Positions 1 to 5,691 of a stretch of DNA of 6,407 bases are shown here, piece after piece; positions within the stretch are counted from its first letter, which is position 1; each line of letters opens with the position of its first letter. The stretch comes from Syntrophomonadaceae bacterium (GTDB lineage: Bacteria; Bacillota; Ch66; Ch109), in assembly GCA_012512295.1 (NCBI GenBank), contig JAAZDI010000321.1, positions 1 through 6,407 on the forward strand, in the 5' to 3' direction. Under the pieces are notes generated by a model. That model had not been told where the DNA came from and ran no database searches. It was given only the letters and a program-made list of their open reading frames with translations. Made by a program: the position numbers and the translations under genes.

Positions 1-239
1 GTGTGATCCTGGTCAGTTTAGTCAGTGGATTGGTTGGTTGTTTCGCGGACAGTTTTTTGGGGGCAACAGTGCAAATTCAATACCAGTGCCAGGTTTGCGG
101 TAAAGTGACGGAGAAAACCGAACACTGCCATAAGTTGTCTCGACCAACTCGAGGTTGGCCGTGGGTCAATAATGATCTGGTCAATCTGTTGAGCTCTCTC
201 ATTGGAGGCGGAGCTGCTGTGCTGCTGGTTTATTTATGA
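1..239 (+). CDS. DUF92 (TIGR00297-like) membrane protein, C-terminal fragment
   Basis: This is the 3' end of a gene that begins before the window; the reading frame is open from base 1 (first full codon at base 3) to a TGA at 237-239. About 78 residues are visible. They show a small-residue-rich membrane segment (GLVGCFADSFLGATVQ), then a CQVCGK pair with a following HC, then GWPWVNNDLVNLLSSLIGG running into a final hydrophobic helix. This order (glycine-rich helix, CxxCG...HC loop, NND.VN, last helix) is the usual C-terminus of the DUF92 family. Plant members of that family (VTE6) are phytyl-phosphate kinases; the role of bacterial members is unsettled, so no substrate is assigned. The GTG at base 3 is an internal codon, not a start. 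The gene converges on the TtcA-like gene with 3 bases between stops, and I see no separate terminator. Confidence 0.82.
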   Translation, partial: VILVSLVSGLVGCFADSFLGATVQIQYQCQVCGKVTEKTEHCHKLSRPTRGWPWVNNDLVNLLSSLIGGGAAVLLVYL

Positions 240-242
240 AAA

Positions 243-1112
243 TCAATCAGCATGAGAATCAATCTTTCCCCTTCGCCTGCCGGACCGCAACCATTGTTCG
301 TCCAAGTCGCGGTTGCCCAAAGCTGTGAGGACTTTCTCCCGAACATCCGGGTAACGTGATTCCAGGAAAGAGACAATCTTTTTCATTTCCTGCCTTTTGG
401 TCTGGCCGCTGGCCGGACAGGGGTTTACAATGATAGGGAGATTTAGGCTTCTGGTTAAAGATTGGAGGGTTCGCTCCGGTAGATACACCAGCGGCCGGAT
501 CAGAACCAGATTTTTTTTGCTGAGATACGTCCGCGGCGAGAAGGTGCCTAGCTTCCCAGTGTAGAAAAGATTAAGAAAGAGTGTCTCAACTACATCGTCG
601 GCATGATGTCCCAGGGCAACCTTGTTGCAGCCCAGGGCTAGGGCTGTGTTGTGTAAAGCCCCGCGTCGCATCTTGGCACACAGCGAACAGGGGTTAGACT
701 CCTGTCTGGCCACAAAAACTATTTCCGCTATTTGAGTGTTTTCAATATAGAGTGGTAGGTTTAGATTAGCGCAGTACTGTTGCTGGGGGGAAAGCTCAGG
801 CCGCGTTAGCCCTAGACCTTCCCAGCCAAGGGACAAATGGATTGGGATAAGCTCAAAATTAAACCCACGATATGACCGTAAGCGAGCCAGCAGGTGAAGA
901 AGGGCGATACTGTCCTTGCCCCCAGAAACTCCCACGGCAATGCGATCATTGGGTTCAATAAGGCTAAAGTCTTTGATTGCCCGGCGAACTCGGGACAGGA
1001 TCCAGCGTAAATAAGCAGGGCTTAGTTGGCGGTTATCTTTAGCTGGAACCTGATCGGTATGTTGCTTCGATTCCAATAAAGAATTAATCGATGGGTAGTC
1101 TTGGTCAATCAT
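243..1112 (-). CDS. ttcA: TtcA-like tRNA 2-thiocytidine biosynthesis ATPase
   Basis: This is a 289-residue cytosolic PP-loop ATPase of the TtcA/TilS superfamily. TtcA adenylates C32 of certain tRNAs and inserts sulfur to give 2-thiocytidine, using an oxygen-sensitive [4Fe-4S] cluster. Visible motifs are the PP-loop SGGKDS (63-68), CSLC (Cys142, Cys145), the block GHHADDVVETLFLNLFYTGK (168-187), and Cys232 in NPCPASGQTKR. The CxxC plus a later single Cys matches the three cluster-ligating cysteines known in TtcA. The ATG at 1110-1112 is preceded by GGAGGA (1123-1128) with a 10-base spacer. An N-terminal stretch of about 35 residues before the conserved part is longer than in proteobacterial TtcA. 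The family is clear; the exact nucleotide substrate is inferred, since related PP-loop proteins act on other tRNA positions. It is divergent from the HAD gene and convergent with the DUF92 gene. Confidence 0.85.
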   Translation of the reverse strand: MIDQDYPSINSLLESKQHTDQVPAKDNRQLSPAYLRWILSRVRRAIKDFSLIEPNDRIAVGVSGGKDSIALLHLLARLRSYRGFNFELIPIHLSLGWEGLGLTRPELSPQQQYCANLNLPLYIENTQIAEIVFVARQESNPCSLCAKMRRGALHNTALALGCNKVALGHHADDVVETLFLNLFYTGKLGTFSPRTYLSKKNLVLIRPLVYLPERTLQSLTRSLNLPIIVNPCPASGQTKRQEMKKIVSFLESRYPDVREKVLTALGNRDLDEQWLRSGRRRGKIDSHAD

Positions 1113-1221
1113 TCTGATCGTGTCCTCCGTAACTTGCTAAATTCCATCTAAAACATTACCTGGTTAGCGAACTTAGAAAATAGCCTGTGTTTTGGCAGCA
1201 ACTTTTAATCTTCACCGTTAA

Positions 1222-1250
1222 ATAATACTAGTTTATTTCTCGGATGGGAA
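1222..1250 (-). promoter_or_regulatory. candidate sigma-A promoter for the ttcA-like gene
   Basis: Read on the minus strand, TTCCCA (1245-1250) and TATTAT (1222-1227) are separated by 17 bases, matching the vegetative consensus at 4/6 and 5/6. Transcription would start near 1215 and give a leader of about 100 bases. It is the best minus-strand match in this gap, but the AT-rich context makes chance matches easy. The -10 and -35 boxes flank and overlap the candidate plus-strand promoter of the HAD gene. Confidence 0.3.
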
Positions 1251-1260
1251 GCTTTACTAT
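1232..1260 (+). promoter_or_regulatory. weak candidate promoter for the HAD hydrolase gene
   Basis: TTTATT (1232-1237) and TACTAT (1255-1260) are separated by 17 bases; the -10 matches at 5/6 but the -35 only at 3/6. Transcription would start near 1267, about 30 bases before the preferred GTG start. It overlaps the opposing candidate promoter at 1222-1250, so the two genes could compete for polymerase. The call rests on spacing and position only. Confidence 0.22.
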
Positions 1261-1296
1261 ATTGAGTATGTGTTCTTAGGGAATGGGTGGTTATTT

Positions 1297-2064
1297 GTGA
1301 GTTTAATGAATTATCGAAAACAGGAAGTTGTTGGTAATAAACCGGCTTTGCAGGGAATAACCTTTGATTTTTGGGATACTCTGTTTTATTTAGGGGACCA
1401 GTTTCCAATTTTTGAGACAAAACGGGTTTCCCGGGTCATGCAGAGCCTGAAACAGGTCGGCTGGGTTATCCCGGAAGAGACAATAGCGCATGAACTGCAG
1501 GCGATTAGGCAGTATACCCTGGATCTCCAGCTGCAGGAGGGACTTGATTTCACACCGGAAGAACAGATCCGAGAGCTGCTCTCCCGGATAGGAGTACCGC
1601 AAACCGAGGCGATTTATCGGGCCGTTGAACCGGCTTATATGGCCATGTTTCTTGAGGAAGCTCCACCTCTTATTGACGGGGCTAGGGAAGCTTTAACGGC
1701 TCTAAGCCCGCACTTAAAAATTGGCCTCATCTGTAATACTGGCACTTCTCCCGGTCAGGTATTACGGCAATTGTTAAAACGCGAAAAAATTGATCATTTT
1801 TTCAAGGTGTTGACTTTTTCCAACGAGGTAGGCGTGGCCAAACCAAATCCGAAGATTTTTGAACTCACTTTGACCCAGTTGGGGTTAGAGCCAGAGGTGA
1901 CTGTTCATATCGGGGACAATCCGATATCCGATATCCGTGGAGCTCGGGAAGCCGGGATGAAAACGATTTGGTACAGTCGCTCCCCTCAGCCACCCTTCCC
2001 AGAATGCACGTGGCGAGTTAAATCACTCCGGGAGCTTCCAGATCTGCTGTTACCGGTAATATAG
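1297..2064 (+). CDS. HAD superfamily (subfamily IA-like) hydrolase
   Basis: This 255-residue cytosolic protein has the haloacid dehalogenase Rossmann-like core with an alpha-helical cap after motif I. Motif I is TFDFWDTL (nucleophile Asp24), motif II is ICNTGTS (Thr148), motif III is the Lys in VAKPNPKIF (Lys182), and motif IV is HIGDNPISDIRGAREAG (Asp207, Asp212). The position two after the nucleophile, normally the acid/base Asp, is Trp26. Such DFW variants occur in the family and leave the reaction (phosphatase or other hydrolase) open. I prefer the GTG at 1297 because GGGTGG (1285-1290) lies 6 bases upstream. An in-frame GTG at 1270 lacks a clear ribosome site, and an ATG at 1306 is a third choice. 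All three lie before motif I. The gene is divergent from ttcA and apparently monocistronic. The substrate cannot be told from sequence. Confidence 0.85.
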   Translation: MSLMNYRKQEVVGNKPALQGITFDFWDTLFYLGDQFPIFETKRVSRVMQSLKQVGWVIPEETIAHELQAIRQYTLDLQLQEGLDFTPEEQIRELLSRIGVPQTEAIYRAVEPAYMAMFLEEAPPLIDGAREALTALSPHLKIGLICNTGTSPGQVLRQLLKREKIDHFFKVLTFSNEVGVAKPNPKIFELTLTQLGLEPEVTVHIGDNPISDIRGAREAGMKTIWYSRSPQPPFPECTWRVKSLRELPDLLLPVI

Positions 2065-2091
2065 CATTAGGGTCTTCATCAAGGGCTAATG
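2065..2091 (+). terminator. weak stem-loop after the HAD gene, possible terminator
   Basis: Immediately after the stop codon, CATTAG (2065-2070) can pair with CTAATG (2086-2091), with an inner CTT/AAG pairing in the loop. The stem is short and AT-rich, and the nearest T-run (TTTT at about 2100) is some 9 bases downstream, so it is not a canonical intrinsic terminator. It is listed because nothing better follows the gene. Confidence 0.2.
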
Positions 2092-2120
2092 TCGAGTAGT
2101 TTTGATTACCGAATGCCAAA

Positions 2121-2150
2121 TTGCCGGTCATGTTCCCATGGCAGTAAAAT
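2121..2150 (+). promoter_or_regulatory. candidate sigma-A promoter upstream of the Cys-cluster gene
   Basis: TTGCCG (2121-2126) and TAAAAT (2145-2150) are 18 bases apart and match the vegetative -35/-10 consensus at 4/6 and 5/6. A start near 2157 would give a leader of about 120 bases that contains all five copies of the 13-bp repeat at 2180-2249. A TGCCA/TGGCA inverted repeat (2114-2118, 2139-2143) flanks the -35 box. Confidence 0.33.
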
Positions 2151-2179
2151 GATTATGAAACCTGAACGAGTTCACTAGG

Positions 2180-2249
2180 CGCTTATTCTGGGTGCTTTTT
2201 CTAAGTGCTTATTCTAAGTGCTTATTCTAGTAAGTGCTTATTCTGGTAC
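2180..2249 (+). repeat. five imperfect tandem copies of a 13-bp repeat
   Basis: The unit TGCTTATTCTAAG is repeated head to tail: copy 1 at 2180-2192 (first base C, ends GGG), copy 2 at 2193-2205 (A to T change), copy 3 at 2206-2218 (exact), copy 4 at 2219-2234 (3 bases longer), and copy 5 at 2235-2249 (diverged end). Junctions create small palindromes such as TAAGTGCTTA. The array ends 27 bases before the ATG of the Cys-cluster gene. It may be a cluster of binding sites for a regulator, or simple slippage expansion; the sequence alone cannot decide. Confidence 0.8.
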
Positions 2250-2276
2250 TTAGTTTAATTTTAGAAAGGTTTTTTC

Positions 2277-2963
2277 ATGAAAGTAGAATTCTTCCCTTGT
2301 TTAATTGAAGAGGTTTGGGGGCTGGACCTGGCGATCCATGATGAAAGGGCGACGGTGCAAGATCTGATTGAAGCGATTCAGCCCTGGTGCGATGATAATC
2401 AGATTTATAAGGCCTATTTGGCGGAAAAACAAGGACCCTGTCGGGGCTGTCCGATTAACTGTTGCCGGGAGTGTTTTGTCCTGCCGGACGCCATCTCCTT
2501 TGGTTGGCTGCATGAATCATTAGGTGTAACACCGACTGAGTTTATCAAGCGGTATTTTGATCAAGAACTGCTAAGTAAGGGGCTTCCCCGTTTACGCTCC
2601 TCTCCCTGTATTTTTTTGAAAGAAGGCCTATGCACCGTTTACCCTCACCGCACCCTTATCTGTCGGCTCTATATCTGCACGCCAATGACTGACGAAGCCC
2701 AAACAATGGTTTACGGGGTAGTGGCGGCCGGGATTGGCGAGTTTATCCGACTGGCTGAGGAACAAGGGTTACTTAATATTCAGGGGGCTAATGTAGCCTG
2801 GTCCGGTTACGAGAAGATGATGCTGGAACTGATTCGGTTTGAAGCGGACCGAGCCGACAACCCCTTTCGAGGAGCCAGAGATTATCAGTCAATTCCCTTG
2901 CGTTCCTTCTGTTCTGAAGCAGATTGGCAGGTACTAACTCAGAAGAAGATTACCAGCAAATAA
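2277..2963 (+). CDS. YkgJ-type cysteine-cluster protein
   Basis: This 228-residue protein belongs by motif to the YkgJ / zinc- or iron-chelating CxxCxxCC family (UPF0153). The cluster is CRGCPINCCRECF (Cys55, 58, 62, 63, 66), followed by PCIFLKEGLCTVYPHRTLICRLY (Cys111, 119, 129). The C-F-L...C-x-V-Y-x-x-R-x-x-x-C-R order is the family signature and suggests metal or Fe-S binding. The biochemical role is unknown. The region after about residue 140 is predicted helical and less typical. The protein has no signal peptide or membrane segment, so it is probably cytosolic. The ATG is preceded by AGAAAGG (ending at 2269) with a 7-base spacer. TrmL follows 141 bases later in the same frame. Its leader carries the tandem repeat array. 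I am confident of the family but not of any function. Confidence 0.8.
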   Translation: MKVEFFPCLIEEVWGLDLAIHDERATVQDLIEAIQPWCDDNQIYKAYLAEKQGPCRGCPINCCRECFVLPDAISFGWLHESLGVTPTEFIKRYFDQELLSKGLPRLRSSPCIFLKEGLCTVYPHRTLICRLYICTPMTDEAQTMVYGVVAAGIGEFIRLAEEQGLLNIQGANVAWSGYEKMMLELIRFEADRADNPFRGARDYQSIPLRSFCSEADWQVLTQKKITSK

Positions 2964-3050
2964 GGAAAAATTACCGAATTAGAACACGCATGTAGTTTTT
3001 GTCAGAGTCGAATAGACTGCCCAGAAGGCCTCTTAGCTAATAAAGAGCGG

Positions 3051-3079
3051 CTGACGTTTGGGTATACTTTGTCTATAAA
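3051..3079 (+). promoter_or_regulatory. candidate sigma-A promoter for trmL
   Basis: CTGACG (3051-3056) and TATAAA (3074-3079) are separated by exactly 17 bases, matching the consensus at 4/6 and 5/6. Transcription would start near 3086, giving a very short leader that still holds an AAAGGA ribosome site (3086-3091) before the ATG at 3105. This also argues that the upstream in-frame TTG at 3069 is not the start. Confidence 0.38.
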
Positions 3080-3104
3080 ATCTAGAAAGGAACGGATCCG
3101 AAGT

Positions 3105-3593
3105 ATGCATATTGTTCTGGTGGAACCGGAGATACCATATAACACGGGGAATATTGCCCGAACCTGTGCAGCTACTGGTACGATCCTTCATTTGGTTCGG
3201 CCGTTAGGTTTTTCGACTGATGACCGTTATCTTAAACGAGCCGGTTTGGACTACTGGCATTTAGTAGATATCCGTTACCATGACAGCTTCCAGGAACTCT
3301 TAGATAGTTACCCCAGAAACAATTTCTTTTTTGCAACAACTAAAGGAGGTAAACCTTACACCTCATTTTGCTTTCCCCCGGATAGTTTTCTCGTCTTTGG
3401 CAAAGAAACCAAAGGACTCCCGTTAGCATTGTTGAAAGACAACGCGGAGCGGTGTATGCGCATTCCCATGCGTAAGGAAGCGCGTTCACTCAACCTGGCC
3501 AACGCGGTGGCGGTGATTTTGTATGAGGCTCTACGTCAACAGGGGTTTACGGGGTTAGAAACTATCGGTCATTCAATAGAAAAAATTACCTAA
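3105..3593 (+). CDS. trmL: tRNA (cytidine/uridine-34-2'-O)-methyltransferase TrmL
   Basis: This 162-residue SPOUT-class enzyme 2'-O-methylates the wobble nucleotide of certain tRNA-Leu species using S-adenosylmethionine; it is usually a homodimer with a trefoil-knot cofactor site. The N-terminus MHIVLVEPEIPYNTGNIART, with Asn13 and Arg19, is the hallmark of the family. Motif 2 is FGKETKGLP (98-106), and motif 3 is IPM...RSLNLANAVAV (120-137). The length is normal for TrmL. I chose ATG 3105 because family members begin exactly here; the frame is also open back to a TTG at 3069 and beyond, but that part does not match the family. The ribosome site AGAAAGGA (3084-3091) has a longish 13-base spacer. 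No clear plus-strand terminator was seen after the TAA. Confidence 0.92.
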   Translation: MHIVLVEPEIPYNTGNIARTCAATGTILHLVRPLGFSTDDRYLKRAGLDYWHLVDIRYHDSFQELLDSYPRNNFFFATTKGGKPYTSFCFPPDSFLVFGKETKGLPLALLKDNAERCMRIPMRKEARSLNLANAVAVILYEALRQQGFTGLETIGHSIEKIT

Positions 3594-3650
3594 TAATGTC
3601 TAGAATATTCACGTAACCTAAGTGCGATTCACTGCTTCAGCGGTACAGCT

Positions 3651-3695
3651 AAAGATAAAGCAGGCATCATCCTGAAAGGCAGGTTTGATGGCTGC
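3651..3695 (-). terminator. probable intrinsic terminator of the minus-strand cluster
   Basis: On the minus strand, GCAGCCATCA (3695-3686) pairs with TGATGCCTGC (3669-3660) over 10 positions with one mismatch. The loop is 16 bases and contains a smaller CCT/AGG pairing. The stem is followed directly by TTTATCTTT (3659-3651). A T-rich tail after a GC-containing stem fits Rho-independent termination of the genes ending at 3743. On the plus strand the stem is not followed by T residues, so it does not serve trmL. Confidence 0.55.
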
Positions 3696-3742
3696 GTAGA
3701 TCTAAATCAAAGACTTCCATTCTATAAGTGGAGGCAGGCAGG

Positions 3743-3964
3743 CTAGATTGCCACTCGCCAATCCTGACCACAGGCCGGGCAATAAATCAAGTGAGTGCAC
3801 GGTTCCCAATCTGTATCAAGCTCTTCATATGGCGCATAAGGACCTAGAAAGTCCTCAACCCGGCCACCATCAAGCAAGGCCTGGTTACATTGGGGACAAA
3901 CTTGATGTAATGAGATGAGACTGTTACACAGAGGACAACCAGCATCTTGATTGTTGTCTACCAT
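3743..3964 (-). CDS. 73-residue protein with two zinc-ribbon-like Cys pairs
   Basis: This is a small, probably cytosolic protein of unknown function. It carries CPLC (Cys10, Cys13) and CPQC (Cys23, Cys26), then an acidic FLGPYAPYEELDTDWEPC stretch, then Cys56 and CPAC (Cys62, Cys65) in YCPACGQDW near the end. Four cysteines in the first half look like one complete zinc knuckle; the later C...CxxC with His58 could complete a second. The ATG at 3962-3964 overlaps the last 7 bases of the upstream SpoIID-type gene (ATGGTAG) and lacks a strong ribosome site, so translation is probably coupled. The frame is open farther upstream, but that part overlaps the SpoIID-domain coding sequence and has no Cys motifs, so I reject a longer form. 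A terminator follows 48 bases downstream. Confidence 0.72.
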   Translation of the reverse strand: MVDNNQDAGCPLCNSLISLHQVCPQCNQALLDGGRVEDFLGPYAPYEELDTDWEPCTHLIYCPACGQDWRVAI

Positions 3965-4944
3965 AATTTCACCACTTGACAATTCCGGAAATAATTCAAA
4001 GCAATCTCTTCCGGTTTTTTCCCTTGTTCGGCCATCACCCGGGCCCCCCATTGGGACATCCCCACACCATGTCCATAACCTTTCCCTTGAAAAACAGCTT
4101 TGCCGTTAGCAATCTTAATATCAGTAATTAAGGTTGACTTGAGGGCTGTGCTGTCAAGTGCCAGCCGAAAATCATTACCGTTTACTTCCGTGTTGTTGAC
4201 CCGCAGGGTCGCTGCCCGACCGGATTCTGAGCGTTTCACAATCTCAATACTGGTTACCGCACCAGGGTCCTTACCCGTTACTTGTCTAACCGCAGTTCGA
4301 ACCCGATCCAGCGAAAAGCTGGCAGTCCAGTTCCGGACTTCTGCCGGAATCCCCTGGTCAAAACTAGAGTCATCTATCGACTGAATATAAGGGGTTGGTT
4401 CTTGAGTAAAATCTAAACCTTCTTGAGCTGTAGCGGTCTTGCCGCCGCTGTAGGCGTGAAACCAGGCCCGAATGTAGTTGCCATTGTGGACCAGGACCTG
4501 GCCGCGTGTTTTTTCAACGGCATTTTTGATTCGGTCGTTAATTTTGGAGGCATCATAAGCCTGGAATTCTTTTTCGTTTGTTGAGGCATGAGCATTGCGG
4601 TTTTCTAACGTATTATTTTCCGCAATTTTTTGCAGCGTGAAGGTCCGCGCTAAAATTGCCTGAGCGGCCAAGGCATTTTCCGGCCAGTCCGGCTCCATTT
4701 CTCCCGCGACTACTCCCTGAATGTATTGTTCCATGGGCATACTCTGGACCCTTTTTTGATCATCCAGATAAACCAGCAGTTCCGGTTCAACTCCAGCCCC
4801 TTTGTTGATTGGCCCCGGGATTGCCGGGAGTGCGGTCTGGCCACCCGGTTTCTGCTGTGGTTGATCACAGCCAGCTAGAATGAAGATGCAGCTAAGGAAC
4901 AGTGTCAGAAATACTGCCAAACTTGATTTTTTCCTTGGACCCAT
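3958..4944 (-). CDS. SpoIID/LytB-domain lipoprotein
   Basis: This 328-residue protein is a probable membrane-anchored peptidoglycan-acting lipoprotein. Residues 1-26 form a lipoprotein signal: basic start, hydrophobic core, and lipobox LAGC with Cys26. A short Pro/Gly/Gln-rich linker follows. The SpoIID/LytB domain starts near residue 55 with MEQYIQGVVAGEMEP; Glu82 aligns with the catalytic Glu of SpoIID lytic transglycosylases. Later it shows AWFHAYSGGKTATAQE and the hallmark GKGYGHGVGMSQWGARVMAEQG near the end. SpoIID enzymes cut glycan strands lacking stem peptides during engulfment. The lipobox and context suggest a paralogue of canonical SpoIID, which has an N-terminal membrane helix instead. 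The ATG is preceded by AAGGAGGGGG (4953-4962). It lies 29 bases after the YflT-like gene and overlaps the zinc-ribbon gene, consistent with one operon. Confidence 0.9.
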   Translation of the reverse strand: MGPRKKSSLAVFLTLFLSCIFILAGCDQPQQKPGGQTALPAIPGPINKGAGVEPELLVYLDDQKRVQSMPMEQYIQGVVAGEMEPDWPENALAAQAILARTFTLQKIAENNTLENRNAHASTNEKEFQAYDASKINDRIKNAVEKTRGQVLVHNGNYIRAWFHAYSGGKTATAQEGLDFTQEPTPYIQSIDDSSFDQGIPAEVRNWTASFSLDRVRTAVRQVTGKDPGAVTSIEIVKRSESGRAATLRVNNTEVNGNDFRLALDSTALKSTLITDIKIANGKAVFQGKGYGHGVGMSQWGARVMAEQGKKPEEIALNYFRNCQVVKLW

Positions 4945-4973
4945 GATTAAATCCCCCTCCTTTATTTTGACCT

Positions 4974-5447
4974 CTAGACATACCCGCCATGCGCTTTAAT
5001 AATTCGGGCTACTTCGTCAGCCTGGTTATCATCAGTCACGACCGTCACTAGAAACGGGTAACCGCCTGCCATACCATAGCCACGGCTAGCCATACCGCTG
5101 ACTGAAGGGTCAGCTCCCAGGAGAACTCGGGCACTGGGGTCGGGAATCTCGCCAATCTCAGTCGAAAAAAGGCTTAACCCGGTTTGAGTGGAGGCGGTTC
5201 CGGTCAGGGGAGCGTTGTGTTCATCATCATTGCTTACGCCATAGCGGCTAATACGGTCTAATTGGACGGTCTTGATACCCATGTTTTTCAGTTGCTCAAC
5301 GGCTTTATCCGCTTTAGTACTACTAGGGAAGTAGCCCAGGATCGAACGCTCGCCTTGATTAAGTTTGAAGGGTTCTTCACGGTTAGCATTGTCCCGGGTC
5401 ATGCTTAAACTATTGGCGACCAGATACTTTTCAATTCTATCCGGCAC
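4974..5447 (-). CDS. 157-residue protein with weak YflT-like (stress protein 17M) features
   Basis: I do not firmly recognise this gene. Residues about 35-67 read as strand-helix-strand (SILGYFPSSTKADKAVEQLK, then GIKTVQLDRIS). The last 30 residues read as GGYPFLVTVVTDDNQADEVA plus a closing helix and GGYV. This split beta-alpha-beta arrangement resembles the YflT / general stress protein 17M domain, with a low-complexity Ser/Gly/Asp-rich insert (about 70-127) between the halves. There is no signal peptide or membrane helix. The start is GTG at 5445-5447, preceded by GAGGCGA with a short spacer. An internal ATG (codon 16) has no ribosome site. It lies immediately upstream of the SpoIID-type lipoprotein gene, which suggests a shared role in the envelope, stress response or spore formation, but that is inference. 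Confidence 0.72.
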   Translation of the reverse strand: MPDRIEKYLVANSLSMTRDNANREEPFKLNQGERSILGYFPSSTKADKAVEQLKNMGIKTVQLDRISRYGVSNDDEHNAPLTGTASTQTGLSLFSTEIGEIPDPSARVLLGADPSVSGMASRGYGMAGGYPFLVTVVTDDNQADEVARIIKAHGGYV

Positions 5448-5550
5448 TTTTTTCGCCTCGCCCTCTAATCATTAAAAATACAGCGTATCTTTTATAAGCT
5501 TTCCTTTAGCTGATAGAAAAAACTTCAAACCGAATGCTCTTTGGTGTCGG
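5448..5550 (-). other. 103-base gap between the small gene and the YflT-like gene
   Basis: No gene fits here. On the minus strand it holds a weak hairpin (CCGA/TCGG) followed after a few bases by TTTTTT (5517-5522), which could attenuate transcription after the 46-residue gene. It then has an imperfect TATCAGCT/AGCTTATA inverted repeat with a 7-base loop (about 5497-5519). A TATAAA box with a poor -35 could provide an internal promoter for the YflT-like gene. None of these is strong. Confidence 0.25.
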
Positions 5551-5691
5551 TTAAAATCCATCTTCATCAGGCTTCTTAAAAGCAATCAGATAGTAGCGGT
5601 CATTGAGTTTTTCTTCTAACTGCTGAAGCATCTGAAGCTCATGATCAGTGAGGTTGGCTAAAGGAATTTTATCTAGCTGATTAAGTTCCAA
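5551..5691 (-). CDS. 46-residue small protein, unannotated
   Basis: This short gene starts with TTG (5689-5691) and ends with TAA (5551-5553). Its ribosome site AAAGGAGGT (5701-5709) is nearly a full anti-16S match, with 10 bases between GGAGG and the start. The product begins MELNQLDKIPLANL, continues with a Leu/Gln/Glu-rich amphipathic helix (LTDHELQMLQQLEEKLNDR), then a short hydrophobic strand YYLIAF and an acidic tail. No Cys, signal peptide or full membrane helix is present. Short proteins of the pattern '...LT.EEL..LQ.LE.KL....YLIAY' occur in clostridia, and this may be one, but I know no function. It lies 103 bases upstream of the YflT-like gene on the same strand and probably leads that operon. 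The ribosome site is the main evidence that it is translated. Confidence 0.7.
   Translation of the reverse strand: MELNQLDKIPLANLTDHELQMLQQLEEKLNDRYYLIAFKKPDEDGF

Noticed and set aside
1270..1296. HAD gene starting at the GTG at 1270
   Set aside because: There is no ribosome site in front of it and it would lie almost on the presumed transcription start; the GTG at 1297 has a well-placed GGGTGG.
2113..2178. A 21-codon frame with a CxxC motif (MPNCRSCSHG...) between the HAD and Cys-cluster genes
   Set aside because: It has no ribosome binding site, overlaps the candidate promoter, and is too short to support without homologues.
2180..2249. Tandem repeats considered as a CRISPR array or replication iterons
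   Set aside because: Units are directly adjacent with no spacers, far shorter than CRISPR repeats, and no replication or cas gene is near.
2961..2963. Programmed read-through or recoding at the TAA between the Cys-cluster gene and trmL
   Set aside because: TAA is not a selenocysteine or pyrrolysine codon, there is no recoding hairpin, and trmL has its own start and candidate promoter.
3069..3104. Longer TrmL starting at the TTG at 3069
   Set aside because: TrmL proteins begin at the MHIVLVEPEIPYNTGN block; the extra 12 residues are basic and unconserved, the TTG overlaps the likely promoter and lacks a ribosome site.
3651..3712. AAAGC plus a hairpin region resembling a GEMM (c-di-GMP-I) riboswitch on the plus strand
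   Set aside because: The conserved GEMM tetraloop/receptor and the second stem cannot be placed, and no plus-strand gene follows. The stem plus T-rich tail on the minus strand is better explained as a terminator.
3965..4051. Longer N-terminus for the zinc-ribbon protein, overlapping the SpoIID-type gene by about 90 bases
   Set aside because: The extra residues are an out-of-frame reading of the conserved SpoIID C-terminus; the ATG at the 7-base overlap is the natural coupled start.
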